From NCBI GenBank assembly GCA_003070825.1, contig QBLP01000051.1, positions 1 through 19,018 of the forward strand: a stretch of DNA of 19,018 nt, given 5' to 3'. Positions 6,892-15,574 of the stretch are shown piece after piece. The notes below the pieces were generated by a model that was given only the letters and a program-made list of their open reading frames with translations, made no database searches and was not told where the DNA came from. The DNA is from Halanaerobium sp. GTDB taxonomy: Bacteria > Bacillota > Halanaerobiia > Halanaerobiales > Halanaerobiaceae. Position 1 is the first letter of the stretch, and each line of letters starts with the position of its first letter. Position numbers and translations under genes: made by a program.

Positions 6892-7593
6892 TCAACTCCC
6901 GATGAATTTTTCTGCATAGGGAGGGTCAAATTTTTCTCCATCATTTACAAAAACTCCCTCTCTCACAACCTGTAGAGGAGAAAACTCTTTGATTTCTGGA
7001 TATTTTTCTCTGAGAGCCCGGTTGAGCTCTTCTGGTCTTACATTCCCTCTACTCCCTGTAACAACTGCAAATTTCCATTTGTTTTTATCTGTTATCTCTG
7101 CAGAAAATATTCTTTTCTTTAAATCTATTTTTCTATCCGATTTTTTTCTTCTGTGTCTGATAATCATTATTTCTTCCTGATTCATAAATTCCTCTAACAT
7201 TTTCCTCTCTGCTTCTAAACTTTTAGCTTCTGTATAATCAAAATTAATAGTATAGACAGCAGTATCAACTAAAGATGAAAGTGAGCGAATATCATCCGGT
7301 ACTACTACCGCTTTTAAAAATTTTAAATGCTCAAGTGAGGCATCATTTAAGTCTGCCAGGAGCTTTTCCGGCTCCATTTCTTCCTCCAGCTCGAGATCAA
7401 AATACTCCCCTTTGCTGATTAAACCAACCGCAAGCGGCGGCCCAATAGCAAGATTGATCCTCGGATTATAGCCCTGAGAAAAGGCTGCCGGTAGTTCTGC
7501 TCTTCTGATAATTCTTCTTAAAGTTTTAATAACCTCTAAATGCGAAATATACATTAGATCTTCTAATTTAGCAAATTTAATCCTGTAATTCAT
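6892..7593 (-). CDS. DUF2344 (TIGR03936-type) protein
   Basis: DUF2344 protein of 233 residues. The start YRIKFAKLEDLMYISHLE and the segment AFSQGYNPRINLAIGPPL are the family hallmarks. The function is not established; it nearly always accompanies a TIGR03960 radical SAM protein, and the two are fused in some bacteria, so it probably works with it as a partner or substrate-recognition part. A GTG at 7605 would extend the frame, but it lies in the ribosome site (AGGTGG). The ATG at 7593, 8 nt after that site, is preferred. The gene overlaps the end of the radical SAM gene by 17 nt, which implies translational coupling. The C-terminal half is rich in lysine and arginine around 150-170 (RHRRKKSDRKIDLKKR), which may bind nucleic acid. 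Confidence 0.9.
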   Translation of the reverse strand: MNYRIKFAKLEDLMYISHLEVIKTLRRIIRRAELPAAFSQGYNPRINLAIGPPLAVGLISKGEYFDLELEEEMEPEKLLADLNDASLEHLKFLKAVVVPDDIRSLSSLVDTAVYTINFDYTEAKSLEAERKMLEEFMNQEEIMIIRHRRKKSDRKIDLKKRIFSAEITDKNKWKFAVVTGSRGNVRPEELNRALREKYPEIKEFSPLQVVREGVFVNDGEKFDPPYAEKFIGS

Positions 7594-9454
7594 TTGTTCT
7601 ACCACCTACTAACTCTAAATCAACTTCAAAATTGCCACAGATTGCGCAGCCGTGACAGTCAGCAAATCTACAGTCATCTATTAAAATTTCCTGGTGCGCA
7701 TTTTTATATTCCCGCAGTAGAAATGATTTGGGAATCCCAATATCCAGTTTCTCCCAGGAAAAAATTTCATCTTCTCCTCTTTCTCTTAAATAACTTTCAG
7801 GATCTATCTCATTTTCTCTAAAGGCTTCGCCCCAAATTCTGGGCTCAAAGCATTCGTGCCAGCCTTCAAAGCGGCTACCCTTTTCCCAGGCAGAGGTAAT
7901 TACTTTAGAAAGTCTCCTGTCACCCCTGGCAAGTACTCCTTCCAGACGCGAGAGTTCCGGATCATTCCAGCTAAAAGAAAAGCTTCTTCCCTTGATGTTA
8001 TCTCTTAAATAATCGTGTTTTTTTATAATCGTTTCTATATCATCCATCTTATGCCACTGAAAAGGAGTGAAAACTTTAGGAACAAAGGTTGATACACTAA
8101 CAGAAACTTCTATTCGCCGCATTCTTTTTTTAGTATTTCGGCGGACTTCCTGGCCAATATTCCTTATTTTTTGAGCCATCTCTGCTATACCTTTAACATC
8201 TTCCATAGTTTCAGTCGGCAGACCAATCATAAAATAAAGCTTGATCTTGGACCAGCCATTTTCAAAAGCAGAGCGGGCTGCACTGTAAATATCCTCTTCA
8301 CTGATATTTTTATTGATCACATCTCTTAAGCGCTGTGTCCCCGCCTCAGGTGCAAAGGTTAAACCAGTTTTTCTAACCTTGTTGACTTCTTCGGCCAGTT
8401 CAACAGAAAATTTATCGACCCGCAGTGAAGATAAAGAAACACTGATCATTTTGTCACTAAATCTTTCTGTCATCTGCTGCACCAGTTTTTTGGCCTCAGT
8501 ATAATCGACTGTACTGAGAGAAGTTAAAGAAATCTCATCATAACCTGTTGACTCTAAAGCCTTCTCGGCCAACTCCATTAAGCGCTCAACACTTCTTTCT
8601 CTTACCGGCCTGTAGGCCATTCCAGCTGCACAGAACCGGCAGCTTCGGGTACAGCCGCGTGAAATTTCTAAAACAACTCTTTCGTGCACTGTATCACGGT
8701 AAGGAACTATAAAATCTGTGGGGTAAAAAGCCTGATCCAAATTCTGAACCACCTGTTTTTTAACCCTATCTTTTTCACCCGGGTCTGAATTTAAAGCTAA
8801 AATCTCACCCTGCTCACCATAGTCCTCACTGTAGAGTGAAGGAACATAAACTCCGGGCATTTTATTTAGCTTTTTTAGAATTTCAGCTTTTTTTAATCCC
8901 TGAGCCTTTAGATCTTTATATTTATTTAAGAGTTCGATTATGAATGCTTCTGCCTCTCCTACAAAAAAGAGGTCAATAAACTCTGCTATTGGTTCAGAGT
9001 TGAATACAGTTGAGCCGCCGGCAATTACCAGCGGATCTTCTTCTGCTCTTTCATCAGCATAAACAGAAAGACCGCTTAAATCAAGCATATTTAAAATATT
9101 GGTGTAGCTCATTTCGTACTGCAGGGTAAAACCTAAAATATCAAAATCTTTAATTTCATGATAAGACTCCAGAGTATAAAGTGGAATCTCTTCTTCTTTC
9201 ATTAAATCTTCCATGTCCTGCCAGGGAGCATAAACCCTCTCCGCCAGCATATTCTCTTCTCGGTTGATTAAATGGTATAAAATCTTTAAGCCCAGGTGTG
9301 ACATACCAATCTCATATACATCGGGAAAGGCCAGAGCCACTTTTAGGCTCTCAGACTGCCAGTCTTTTTGAATAGAATTCCATTCATTACCAGTATAGCG
9401 CTCCGGGCTGGAAATTTTATATAAATTTTCTATAATTTTTTTCTTATACTGCAA
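7577..9454 (-). CDS. TIGR03960-type B12-binding-like radical SAM protein
   Basis: A 625-residue radical SAM enzyme. The N-terminal third resembles a B12-binding-like fold (LAFPDVYEIGMSHLGLKILY near 41-60). The radical SAM core carries SRGCTRSCRFC with C268, C272 and C275, binding the 4Fe-4S cluster that splits S-adenosylmethionine. Later landmarks are FAPEAGTQRLRDVINK and KLYFMIGLP. The C-terminus adds a second cysteine cluster, C595, C600, C603 and C606, that may hold another metal. The substrate is unknown; its constant partners DUF2344 and rng suggest RNA or ribosome modification, which is inference. Start is TTG at 9454 after GAGGTGG; an in-frame TGA three codons upstream excludes a longer start, and no ATG is near. 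Confidence 0.92.
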   Translation of the reverse strand: MQYKKKIIENLYKISSPERYTGNEWNSIQKDWQSESLKVALAFPDVYEIGMSHLGLKILYHLINREENMLAERVYAPWQDMEDLMKEEEIPLYTLESYHEIKDFDILGFTLQYEMSYTNILNMLDLSGLSVYADERAEEDPLVIAGGSTVFNSEPIAEFIDLFFVGEAEAFIIELLNKYKDLKAQGLKKAEILKKLNKMPGVYVPSLYSEDYGEQGEILALNSDPGEKDRVKKQVVQNLDQAFYPTDFIVPYRDTVHERVVLEISRGCTRSCRFCAAGMAYRPVRERSVERLMELAEKALESTGYDEISLTSLSTVDYTEAKKLVQQMTERFSDKMISVSLSSLRVDKFSVELAEEVNKVRKTGLTFAPEAGTQRLRDVINKNISEEDIYSAARSAFENGWSKIKLYFMIGLPTETMEDVKGIAEMAQKIRNIGQEVRRNTKKRMRRIEVSVSVSTFVPKVFTPFQWHKMDDIETIIKKHDYLRDNIKGRSFSFSWNDPELSRLEGVLARGDRRLSKVITSAWEKGSRFEGWHECFEPRIWGEAFRENEIDPESYLRERGEDEIFSWEKLDIGIPKSFLLREYKNAHQEILIDDCRFADCHGCAICGNFEVDLELVGGRTNELQD

Positions 9455-9470
9455 AAAACCACCTCATAAT

Positions 9471-10610
9471 TTAAAACATCAATTTATTTTTCCTTAAGTT
9501 TATATTTATTACTATTGCAACTGCAGTCAGTGAGGTAAGCATAAATGTTCCCCCGTAACTGATAAAAGGCAGGGGAATACCTGTAATTGGCATAATTCCC
9601 ATTGTCATTCCGATATTTTCTAAGATATGAAATAAAAACATTGCCATTACCCCGATCACAACCAGATAGCCATAGCGGTCCCTGGCATTTTCTGCTATAT
9701 TTAAAAACTGCCAGAGTAAATATAAAAATAAAAGGATAACAACTGTTGAACCTAAAAATCCAAATTCTTCCCCAATTACTGAAAATATAAAGTCAGTATG
9801 TTTTTCCGGCAGGAAATTAAGCTGATTTTGAGTACCCGCAAAAAGTCCCTTACCAAAAGTTCTACCTGAACCAAGGGCAATTTTAGATTGAATTATATTA
9901 TAGCCGCTGCCGTGGGGATCTATATTGGGATTTATAAAAACGATTAATCTATTTAACTGGTACTCTTTTAAAAATGGTAGTGGTGTATCCAGCGTAACAT
10001 GAGCTGTTATCAGAAGTACCAGCAATAAAAATCCACCACCAAATACTGAGGCCATATACTTAAAATTACCGCCGCCAGCAAAAAGCATTACTAAATAGAT
10101 AAAAAATAAAACCAGGGCAGTTCCCAGATCATTCTGTAGAATAACCAGTGCAAAAGGGATAAAGGCAATCAGTGAAGGTAAAAACATCCCTTTTAAATAG
10201 CCCATATCATCAGAATTATTGTCAATAACTGCTGCCAGAACTAAAATCAGCATAATTTTAGATAATTCTGAAGTCTGCAGGTTAAAGCCACCAATGCTAA
10301 TCCAGCGGGCTCCTCCAGATACAGTTCTCCCCACAAACAGGGTAGCAGTTAACATCAAAACCATTGTAACATAAATAACTGCTGCATATTCTTTAAAAAT
10401 TTTATAATCAAAAGCCTGCAGAATAAAAATAACCAGCAGTCCCAAAACAACCGAAACTGCCTGTTTTTGTAGAAATCTTAAAGCACCACTATCTACCTGG
10501 TTGATTTCGACAGCAGAACTAATGCTGACAAAACCAATAATTATTAAAAGTATTACAGCAAATGGTACATTAAAATTTAAATAACGCAGAAATTTTTTAT
10601 TCCAGTTCAT
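9471..10610 (-). CDS. rodA: RodA, SEDS peptidoglycan glycosyltransferase
   Basis: SEDS family polymerase of 379 residues with about ten hydrophobic membrane segments. Family landmarks are RWISIGGFNLQTSELSK (102-118), QNDLGTAL (159-166), DPHGSGYN (231-238), FLPEKHTDFIFSVIGEE (266-282, with the conserved Asp at 273) and GIPLPFISYGGT near the end. RodA polymerises lipid II into glycan strands during elongation and pairs with the class B PBP encoded by mrdA in the same operon. RodA rather than FtsW is favoured by the mre-mrdA-min context. The ATG at 10610 has a modest AGAGGGG site 10 nt upstream, next to the minE stop at 10626. The radical SAM gene follows 16 nt after the rodA stop. Confidence 0.95.
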   Translation of the reverse strand: MNWNKKFLRYLNFNVPFAVILLIIIGFVSISSAVEINQVDSGALRFLQKQAVSVVLGLLVIFILQAFDYKIFKEYAAVIYVTMVLMLTATLFVGRTVSGGARWISIGGFNLQTSELSKIMLILVLAAVIDNNSDDMGYLKGMFLPSLIAFIPFALVILQNDLGTALVLFFIYLVMLFAGGGNFKYMASVFGGGFLLLVLLITAHVTLDTPLPFLKEYQLNRLIVFINPNIDPHGSGYNIIQSKIALGSGRTFGKGLFAGTQNQLNFLPEKHTDFIFSVIGEEFGFLGSTVVILLFLYLLWQFLNIAENARDRYGYLVVIGVMAMFLFHILENIGMTMGIMPITGIPLPFISYGGTFMLTSLTAVAIVININLRKNKLMF

Positions 10611-10625
10611 AATGGAGCAACCCCT

Positions 10626-10883
10626 CTACTTTGAACCCTTGAGGGGGAAATTTGCAACTAAGGCTGTCATATCGTCCTCTCGTTTAACATCCATTTCAAT
10701 TTTTTGAGAATCAACATCTATATATTTACTCAAAACACCTATTAATTCATCACGCATTGCATCCATTTCATCTGGAGTTAATTTCACTCTATCCTGAACG
10801 AGAACAAACTGCAGTCTTTCCTTTGCTACACTCTTACTCTTTTTGTCATCACTTTTCAAACCGAGCCATTTTAATATATCGAT
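10626..10883 (-). CDS. minE: MinE, cell division topological specificity factor (non-canonical start)
   Basis: MinE stimulates the MinD ATPase and drives Min patterning. The anti-MinCD helix region AKERLQFVLVQDR is clear, followed by the topological specificity domain with DVKREDDMTALVANFP near the end. The first ATG/GTG/TTG in frame is a TTG at 10859, giving 77 residues. The frame stays open upstream and reads IDILKWLGLK, which looks like the amphipathic membrane-targeting helix found at the N-terminus of MinE. From the ATC at 10883 there are 19 residues before AKERL, close to the 17 in E. coli. The G-rich ribosome site (10896-10888) also points to a start at ATC 10883 or ATA 10877, not at 10859. 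The in-frame minD stop blocks anything longer. Either a rare start codon is used or the sequence has an error here. Confidence 0.85.
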   Translation of the reverse strand: MDILKWLGLKSDDKKSKSVAKERLQFVLVQDRVKLTPDEMDAMRDELIGVLSKYIDVDSQKIEMDVKREDDMTALVANFPLKGSK

Positions 10884-10901
10884 TTTACTCCCCCCCTTAT
10901 A

Positions 10902-11696
10902 TTAAGATAAACCAACTAATTTTTTGAATCTGGTTATAAAGCTATCTTTTTCCAACGGCATCATCGGTAGATCTTCACCCATAATTCTGCGGGCAATATT
11001 GCGGTAAGCCTGACCTGCTTTAGCATTATCATTTAAGGCAATCGGTTCACCTTTATTAGTAGAAACTACAATACCTTCATCTTCCGGAACAATACCTATT
11101 AAATCAATAGCCAGTATCTCTATCATATCATCAATACCCATCATATCTCCGCGATCAACCATATCTGCTCTAATTCTGTTGATAATAACTTCTGGATCAC
11201 GCAGCCCTTCTGCTTCCAGCAGACCAATAATCCGGTCAGCATCACGGACAGCAGAAATTTCGGGTGTAGTAACAATAATTGCTCTGTCTGCGCCAGCAAT
11301 TGCATTTTTAAAACCCTGCTCAATTCCCGCTGGTGAGTCAACAACAATAAAATCCATATCTTCTTTTAATTTTTCAATAAGCTCCTTCATCTGAAAAGGA
11401 GTTACAGAAGTTTTATCTCTTGTCTGTGCAGCTGGTAATAAATAAAGACCATCATAACGTTTATCTCTGATCATGGCCTGCTCCAGCCGGCAGTTATTTT
11501 CAACAACATCAACAATATCATAAACTATTCTATTTTCTAATCCCATAACAACATCCAAATTTCTAAGACCAATATCAGCATCTATCAGGCACACTTTATT
11601 CCCCTGCATTGCCAGGGCAGTACCAATATTTGCTGAAGAAGTAGTTTTTCCTACTCCACCTTTACCTGAAGTAATAACAATTGTTTTGCCTGCCAA
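10902..11696 (-). CDS. minD: MinD, septum-site ATPase
   Basis: MinD ParA-type ATPase, 264 residues. Deviant Walker A GKGGVGKTT is at 11-19, switch region CLIDADIGLRNLDVVMGL at 37-54, and Walker B-like FIVVDSPAG follows. The C-terminal amphipathic membrane helix ends FITRFKKLVGLS. With ATP, MinD dimerises on the membrane and recruits MinC to block FtsZ, and MinE releases it. The start is TTG at 11696 after AGGGGGG; an in-frame TGA two codons upstream leaves no other start. It lies between minC (24 nt gap) and minE, whose frame is the same and separated only by the TAA, so the two are probably translationally linked. Confidence 0.97.
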   Translation of the reverse strand: MAGKTIVITSGKGGVGKTTSSANIGTALAMQGNKVCLIDADIGLRNLDVVMGLENRIVYDIVDVVENNCRLEQAMIRDKRYDGLYLLPAAQTRDKTSVTPFQMKELIEKLKEDMDFIVVDSPAGIEQGFKNAIAGADRAIIVTTPEISAVRDADRIIGLLEAEGLRDPEVIINRIRADMVDRGDMMGIDDMIEILAIDLIGIVPEDEGIVVSTNKGEPIALNDNAKAGQAYRNIARRIMGEDLPMMPLEKDSFITRFKKLVGLS

Positions 11697-11719
11697 ATTT
11701 CATCCCCCCTGGATTTATC

Positions 11720-12325
11720 CTAAATTTTCTCAACAATAATTTGATCATCTTCTATAAATGCTCTTTCTGCCTGAAGTTTTGAACTATCACTATCATCAGG
11801 TGACCGAGCAATTAATGACGCAATTCTTAACTGGGTTGGGTTCAATTTTAAAGCTGCAACTTGAGAATCTTTGCTGCCACCTGCACCTGCATGAACCACA
11901 CCCCTCAGTCTTCCAAAAACAATAATATCGCCACCGGCTATGACTTCAGCTCCGGGGTTGACATCTCCAACAATCACAACATTGGCCTGATGCTTGACTC
12001 TCTGCCCAGATCTCAGGGTTCTGTTGATAATTACTGCATCGGATTGCTGGGCATCCATCTTTTCTTCTGTTTCAATCTTTCGGGCTGTAAAATAAATTTT
12101 ATTAACCTGATTATAATTCTTTACTATCTCCATCAATTCTTCCAGCTGTTCATATGCCAATTCCAGTCCACTTAAATTTAAATACAGATTAACACCTGTA
12201 AAAAAGTCAGAAGCTTCAGCTGCATGAAGACTGACAGCCTTTTTGATATTACCAAAGGTACTGCCATTACGAAAATTCATTACTATCCCATCTGAAACTG
12301 CCTGAAATGAAAATACAGAAGCCAT
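11720..12325 (-). CDS. minC: MinC, septum-site inhibitor
   Basis: MinC, 201 residues. The C-terminal beta-helix domain is plain: RTLRSGQRVKHQANVVIVG (102-120), then DVNPGAEVIAGGDIIVFG (121-138) and LRGVVHAGA (140-148), which form the MinD-binding face. The N-terminal domain (about 1-95) fits the FtsZ-inhibiting domain but is poorly conserved. The ATG at 12325 follows GAGGAGAG at good spacing. Upstream is a 106-nt gap after mrdA. It holds an 8-bp A/T stem overlapping the mrdA stop, and a weak TTGAAC/TAAAAA pair, but neither is strong enough to call. I therefore treat minCDE as continuing the mre operon, possibly with an internal promoter. Confidence 0.95.
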   Translation of the reverse strand: MASVFSFQAVSDGIVMNFRNGSTFGNIKKAVSLHAAEASDFFTGVNLYLNLSGLELAYEQLEELMEIVKNYNQVNKIYFTARKIETEEKMDAQQSDAVIINRTLRSGQRVKHQANVVIVGDVNPGAEVIAGGDIIVFGRLRGVVHAGAGGSKDSQVAALKLNPTQLRIASLIARSPDDSDSSKLQAERAFIEDDQIIVEKI

Positions 12326-12431
12326 AAGATCTCTCCTCAGTTAAACACTTTTTAATATATTCTTTAATTAAGTTCAAAGTCCTGCCTTAACTGTAAAAAT
12401 ACTGACTAATTAAGGGTCTTTATCCGGTTAA

Positions 12432-14318
12432 TTAGCCGCTAGTTTCTTCCTCCTGATAATAATAAATCTTTTTCCGATTATTATGATGATTTTTGAAACC
12501 AAAATAATACTCCATAATTTCTCTAGCTATGGGAACAGAAAAAGCACTGGACTCCCCATTTTCTATAAATACCACTACAGCGATCTGTGGATTATCATAG
12601 GGAACAAAGCCACCAAACCAGGCATGGTTGGCACCTCCTGTCTGAGCAGTACCGGTTTTACCGGCAACAGTCAGTGGAAAATCATTAAAATGTCTGGAGG
12701 CTGTACCATAACTTTTATTGACCACATCATGCATTCCCTGCTGTAATGCCTCAAATACCCGGCTGTCAATTTCATCTCTGAGATCGATATTAATTTCCGG
12801 TTCAAAGTCTTTTACAATTTTACCATCAGCGTTTTTTATTTTATTTACTATCTGTGGTTTATAGCTCACTCCATCAGCCGCAATAGTAGATATTAAACTA
12901 ACAATTTGAACAGGTGTTGTCAGCAGACTGCCCTGGCCAATTGACAGGTTGACTGAATCTCCTGGATACCAGCCTGTGTTAAGATGCTTTCTCTTCCACT
13001 GGTCATCAGGGACCAACCCCTTTTTTTCTGATGGTAAGTCTATACCTGTCTTGCTGCCCAGACCAAATTTGCGAGCATATTCTGCCAGTTTGTCACCATT
13101 AAATTCTTTATATAATTCATAACCGAGCTCATAGAAAACAATATTATTGGAGCGAGCAATTGCTTTAACAAAATCAAGCTTTCCCTCACCTACCGGATTC
13201 CAGTTTCTAAATGGCTCTGACCAGTTAGGGATATAAAAAGCACCATTTGAATCATAAAAAGTAGTATTAGCTCTTACTCCCAGTTCTTCCATTGCTGCAG
13301 TCCCTGTTACCAGCTTAAAAATAGAACCTGGAGGTACGGCAGTCATAGTTATTCTATTAATTAGAGGGTTTAAAGGATCATTGATTAGCTGCTGATAATC
13401 GCTGCTGCTGATCCCCTTTGCAAATAAATTCAAACTGTAATCAGGAAGGCTTACAGCACTTAAAATTCCACCTGTATCAATATCCATAACTAAAGCCGAA
13501 ATTCCTGTCGGCATCGATAAATCTTCATCTTCTTCTGCCTTTTTTCTTAAGTTCTGAAAATTTTCGGCCAGCAGTTTTTCGACAGTACTCTGTAGTGAAA
13601 AATCAATATTTAAAATCAGATCACTGCCCGGCTCAGGTTTTTTAATTCCGATAGTCTTTATTTTTTCTCCTCTACTATTGACTTCTATCTGCTCAGCTCC
13701 GCGTTTACCCTTTAAATAAAATTCATATTCTCTTTCCAGACCAACTTTACCAACAAAATCACCACCACGATAATTATAACCGGCTTCATTATATGAGACC
13801 AGTTCCTCTTCATTGATCTCACCTATATAACCTGTAGTATGAACAAGTTCTGAAGGATAAATATAATCCCGCATTGAAGACTCTTTGACAAGCAGTCCGG
13901 ATAAGATATCTTTGTTTTCTGCTATAATTACCATATCTTCTTTGCTTAAATGCCGTGCAAGAAGTATTGGATCTATCGCTGATTTAGGTTCTGCACTATT
14001 ATAATTTGAGACCAGACGGGATTCAGCCAGACTGCTTAATTCTGCCAGCTGCTTTAAGATTTCTTCAGTTGTTCTATCTGGAGGAATTTCATTCTGCATC
14101 AGATATAAATTATAGGTAAGCTTGTTAGAAACTATAATTTCTCCCCGCCTGTCATAAATCCTACCGCGGGGGGCGTTTATTGGTCTAACAGAAATCCGAT
14201 TACCTTCTGAAAGTTCATAATAATAATCTCCCCGTGCCATCTGAAGATAAGCAGCCCTGGACAGTAAAATAATAAAAATCACAAGAATAACTACTCTTAG
14301 TATTTTATGTCTGTCCAC
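12432..14318 (-). CDS. mrdA: Penicillin-binding protein 2 (class B transpeptidase)
   Basis: Class B PBP of 628 residues. One N-terminal membrane anchor (about 6-26), a dimerisation domain starting APRGRIYDRRGEII (49-62), and a transpeptidase domain with all three active-site motifs: SIFK (S332-K335), SNN (390-392) and KTG (554-556). It crosslinks peptidoglycan outside the membrane during elongation, working with RodA and the MreBCD scaffold encoded in the same operon. Start is GTG at 14318. The frame overlaps the end of mreD by 14 nt, and the GGAGG about 11 nt upstream lies within mreD, so the two are coupled. An ATG between that site and the GTG is in another frame. Confidence 0.96.
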   Translation of the reverse strand: MDRHKILRVVILVIFIILLSRAAYLQMARGDYYYELSEGNRISVRPINAPRGRIYDRRGEIIVSNKLTYNLYLMQNEIPPDRTTEEILKQLAELSSLAESRLVSNYNSAEPKSAIDPILLARHLSKEDMVIIAENKDILSGLLVKESSMRDYIYPSELVHTTGYIGEINEEELVSYNEAGYNYRGGDFVGKVGLEREYEFYLKGKRGAEQIEVNSRGEKIKTIGIKKPEPGSDLILNIDFSLQSTVEKLLAENFQNLRKKAEEDEDLSMPTGISALVMDIDTGGILSAVSLPDYSLNLFAKGISSSDYQQLINDPLNPLINRITMTAVPPGSIFKLVTGTAAMEELGVRANTTFYDSNGAFYIPNWSEPFRNWNPVGEGKLDFVKAIARSNNIVFYELGYELYKEFNGDKLAEYARKFGLGSKTGIDLPSEKKGLVPDDQWKRKHLNTGWYPGDSVNLSIGQGSLLTTPVQIVSLISTIAADGVSYKPQIVNKIKNADGKIVKDFEPEINIDLRDEIDSRVFEALQQGMHDVVNKSYGTASRHFNDFPLTVAGKTGTAQTGGANHAWFGGFVPYDNPQIAVVVFIENGESSAFSVPIAREIMEYYFGFKNHHNNRKKIYYYQEEETSG

Positions 14319-14802
14319 TTATATCCCATCCTCCCCAGAGAAAATAAATTAAATAAACAAAAAAGGTAATTAGGGCATTTAAAGCAGCCAGAGGCAGGAT
14401 AATTTCTTTGATTAAGACTAAATAATTAGCTGCAAATAAATAATTTTCTTTCAGCAGCAGATATAATAGTTCGTGAACCACTGTCGCCATAAATACTCCT
14501 AATGGAGGAATTAATAAATTCTCAGGAAAAAAGCGGCCTGATAATAATGCAGCCAAAAAAGCAACAGCTGTTTTTACTGGTGTAAATAGGCCAATAAAAG
14601 ATGTTAAAAAAACATCCTGAAAAAGACCTCCAAATGCTCCATAAATCATTGCATCTTTTGCTCCAAAAATTATAGCTCTAACTACAATATAAATAAGTAT
14701 AAAGTCCGGTATGAGTCTTAAAGATGGGAAAATAACAGCCATAGATAACTGGCAGATTAAGAGAAAGAGTAATATTAAAATATTGTAAATATATTTTTTC
14801 AA
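14305..14802 (-). CDS. mreD: MreD, rod-shape membrane protein
   Basis: MreD, 165 residues, almost wholly hydrophobic with about five membrane segments. The stretch FPSLRLIPDFILIYIVVRAI (25-44) and the glycine-rich segment YGAFGGLFQDVF (54-65) are typical. MreD joins MreC and the elongation complex in the cytoplasmic membrane. The start is TTG at 14802 after GAGAGG; nearby ATGs are in other frames. It begins 30 nt after the mreC stop and overlaps mrdA by 14 nt. Length is normal for Firmicutes MreD. Confidence 0.92.
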   Translation of the reverse strand: MKKYIYNILILLFLLICQLSMAVIFPSLRLIPDFILIYIVVRAIIFGAKDAMIYGAFGGLFQDVFLTSFIGLFTPVKTAVAFLAALLSGRFFPENLLIPPLGVFMATVVHELLYLLLKENYLFAANYLVLIKEIILPLAALNALITFFVYLIYFLWGGWDISGQT

Positions 14803-14832
14803 TTTAACCTCTCCATTATAAACATAATAAGC

Positions 14833-15558
14833 CTAATTTTCTTCAATTTCCTCATCTTCTTCAATTGCTTCAGCTGTTTCACTGTCCTCATTTGTTTCGT
14901 TTTGCTCTGTCTCATTGTCACCGCTGATTTCTGAATCAAAATTCTTAATCACCATTACCTCTTCCAGGGTAATATCACTAATAAATAAATTTATCTCAGC
15001 TTTCTGAGAAAGGCCGTAATTATCAGTTTCAACTTTACTAACCTCTCCGATTTTTAAACCAGCGGGAAAATTATTTGATAAACCAGAGCTTAAAATAATA
15101 TCACCGGTTTCTATATCAGCATCCCAGGCTATATTGTCCATTATATTAGGCTGATCATCTCTGCCGCTGCCTCTAACCAGTCCGATCTCTCGGGATTCAG
15201 TTCGGGCAATAATACCACCTACCACAAAATCCTGATCGGTGATTAGGCGAACTTGAGCAGAATTGCTGCCCGTATTTTCTATCCGCCCGACTAAATAACC
15301 ATGATAACTAACAACAGGCATTCTCTTTTCCAGCCCGTCTCTGCTGCCGCGGTTTATAGTTATGATTTTTTCCCAGACTGAAGGAGAATTAGCAATCACT
15401 TCAGCACCCTGCATCTGATAATCCACTTTTTCTTTAAAGCCGAGGAGATCCCGCAGTCTTTTGTTTTCTCGATTTATATTTTCTAAAAAAAGAATCTGCC
15501 TTTCAAGAGTACTATTTTTCTGACGCAGCTCTTTAATCTCCTGATTTATTTCATCAAT
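14833..15558 (-). CDS. mreC: MreC, missing its N-terminal membrane anchor
   Basis: MreC periplasmic-side scaffold protein, recognisable from RLRDLLGFKEK into VIANSPSVWEKIITINRGSR, then GLSNNFPAGLKIGEV. The first canonical start is GTG at 15426, but it has no ribosome site and lies after the coiled coil. In the same frame, 15558-15427 encodes the coiled coil itself (EIKELRQKNSTLERQILFLE and onward). Only 16 nt separate the mreB stop from the ATT at 15558. The usual short cytoplasmic tail, membrane helix and linker, about 60-70 residues, have no room. Possible starts are ATT 15558 or ATA 15549 after AGGGGGTG. Either a deletion removed the anchor, in the genome or in the assembly, or a soluble MreC is made. 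The last 36 residues form an acidic tail. I give the longest supportable frame. Confidence 0.8.
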   Translation of the reverse strand: MDEINQEIKELRQKNSTLERQILFLENINRENKRLRDLLGFKEKVDYQMQGAEVIANSPSVWEKIITINRGSRDGLEKRMPVVSYHGYLVGRIENTGSNSAQVRLITDQDFVVGGIIARTESREIGLVRGSGRDDQPNIMDNIAWDADIETGDIILSSGLSNNFPAGLKIGEVSKVETDNYGLSQKAEINLFISDITLEEVMVIKNFDSEISGDNETEQNETNEDSETAEAIEEDEEIEEN

Positions 15559-15574
15559 TGAACAGGTACACCCC

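Noticed and set aside
10849..10869. ATG at 10869 as the minE start
   Set aside because: It is in another frame and reaches TGA after six sense codons (ATG GCT CGG TTT GAA AAG).
12389..12440. Possible terminator after mrdA
   Set aside because: An 8-bp stem CTAATTAA/TTAATTAG exists with a T-run a few bases beyond, but it is all A/T except the outer pair, has a long loop and overlaps the mrdA stop; too weak to call.
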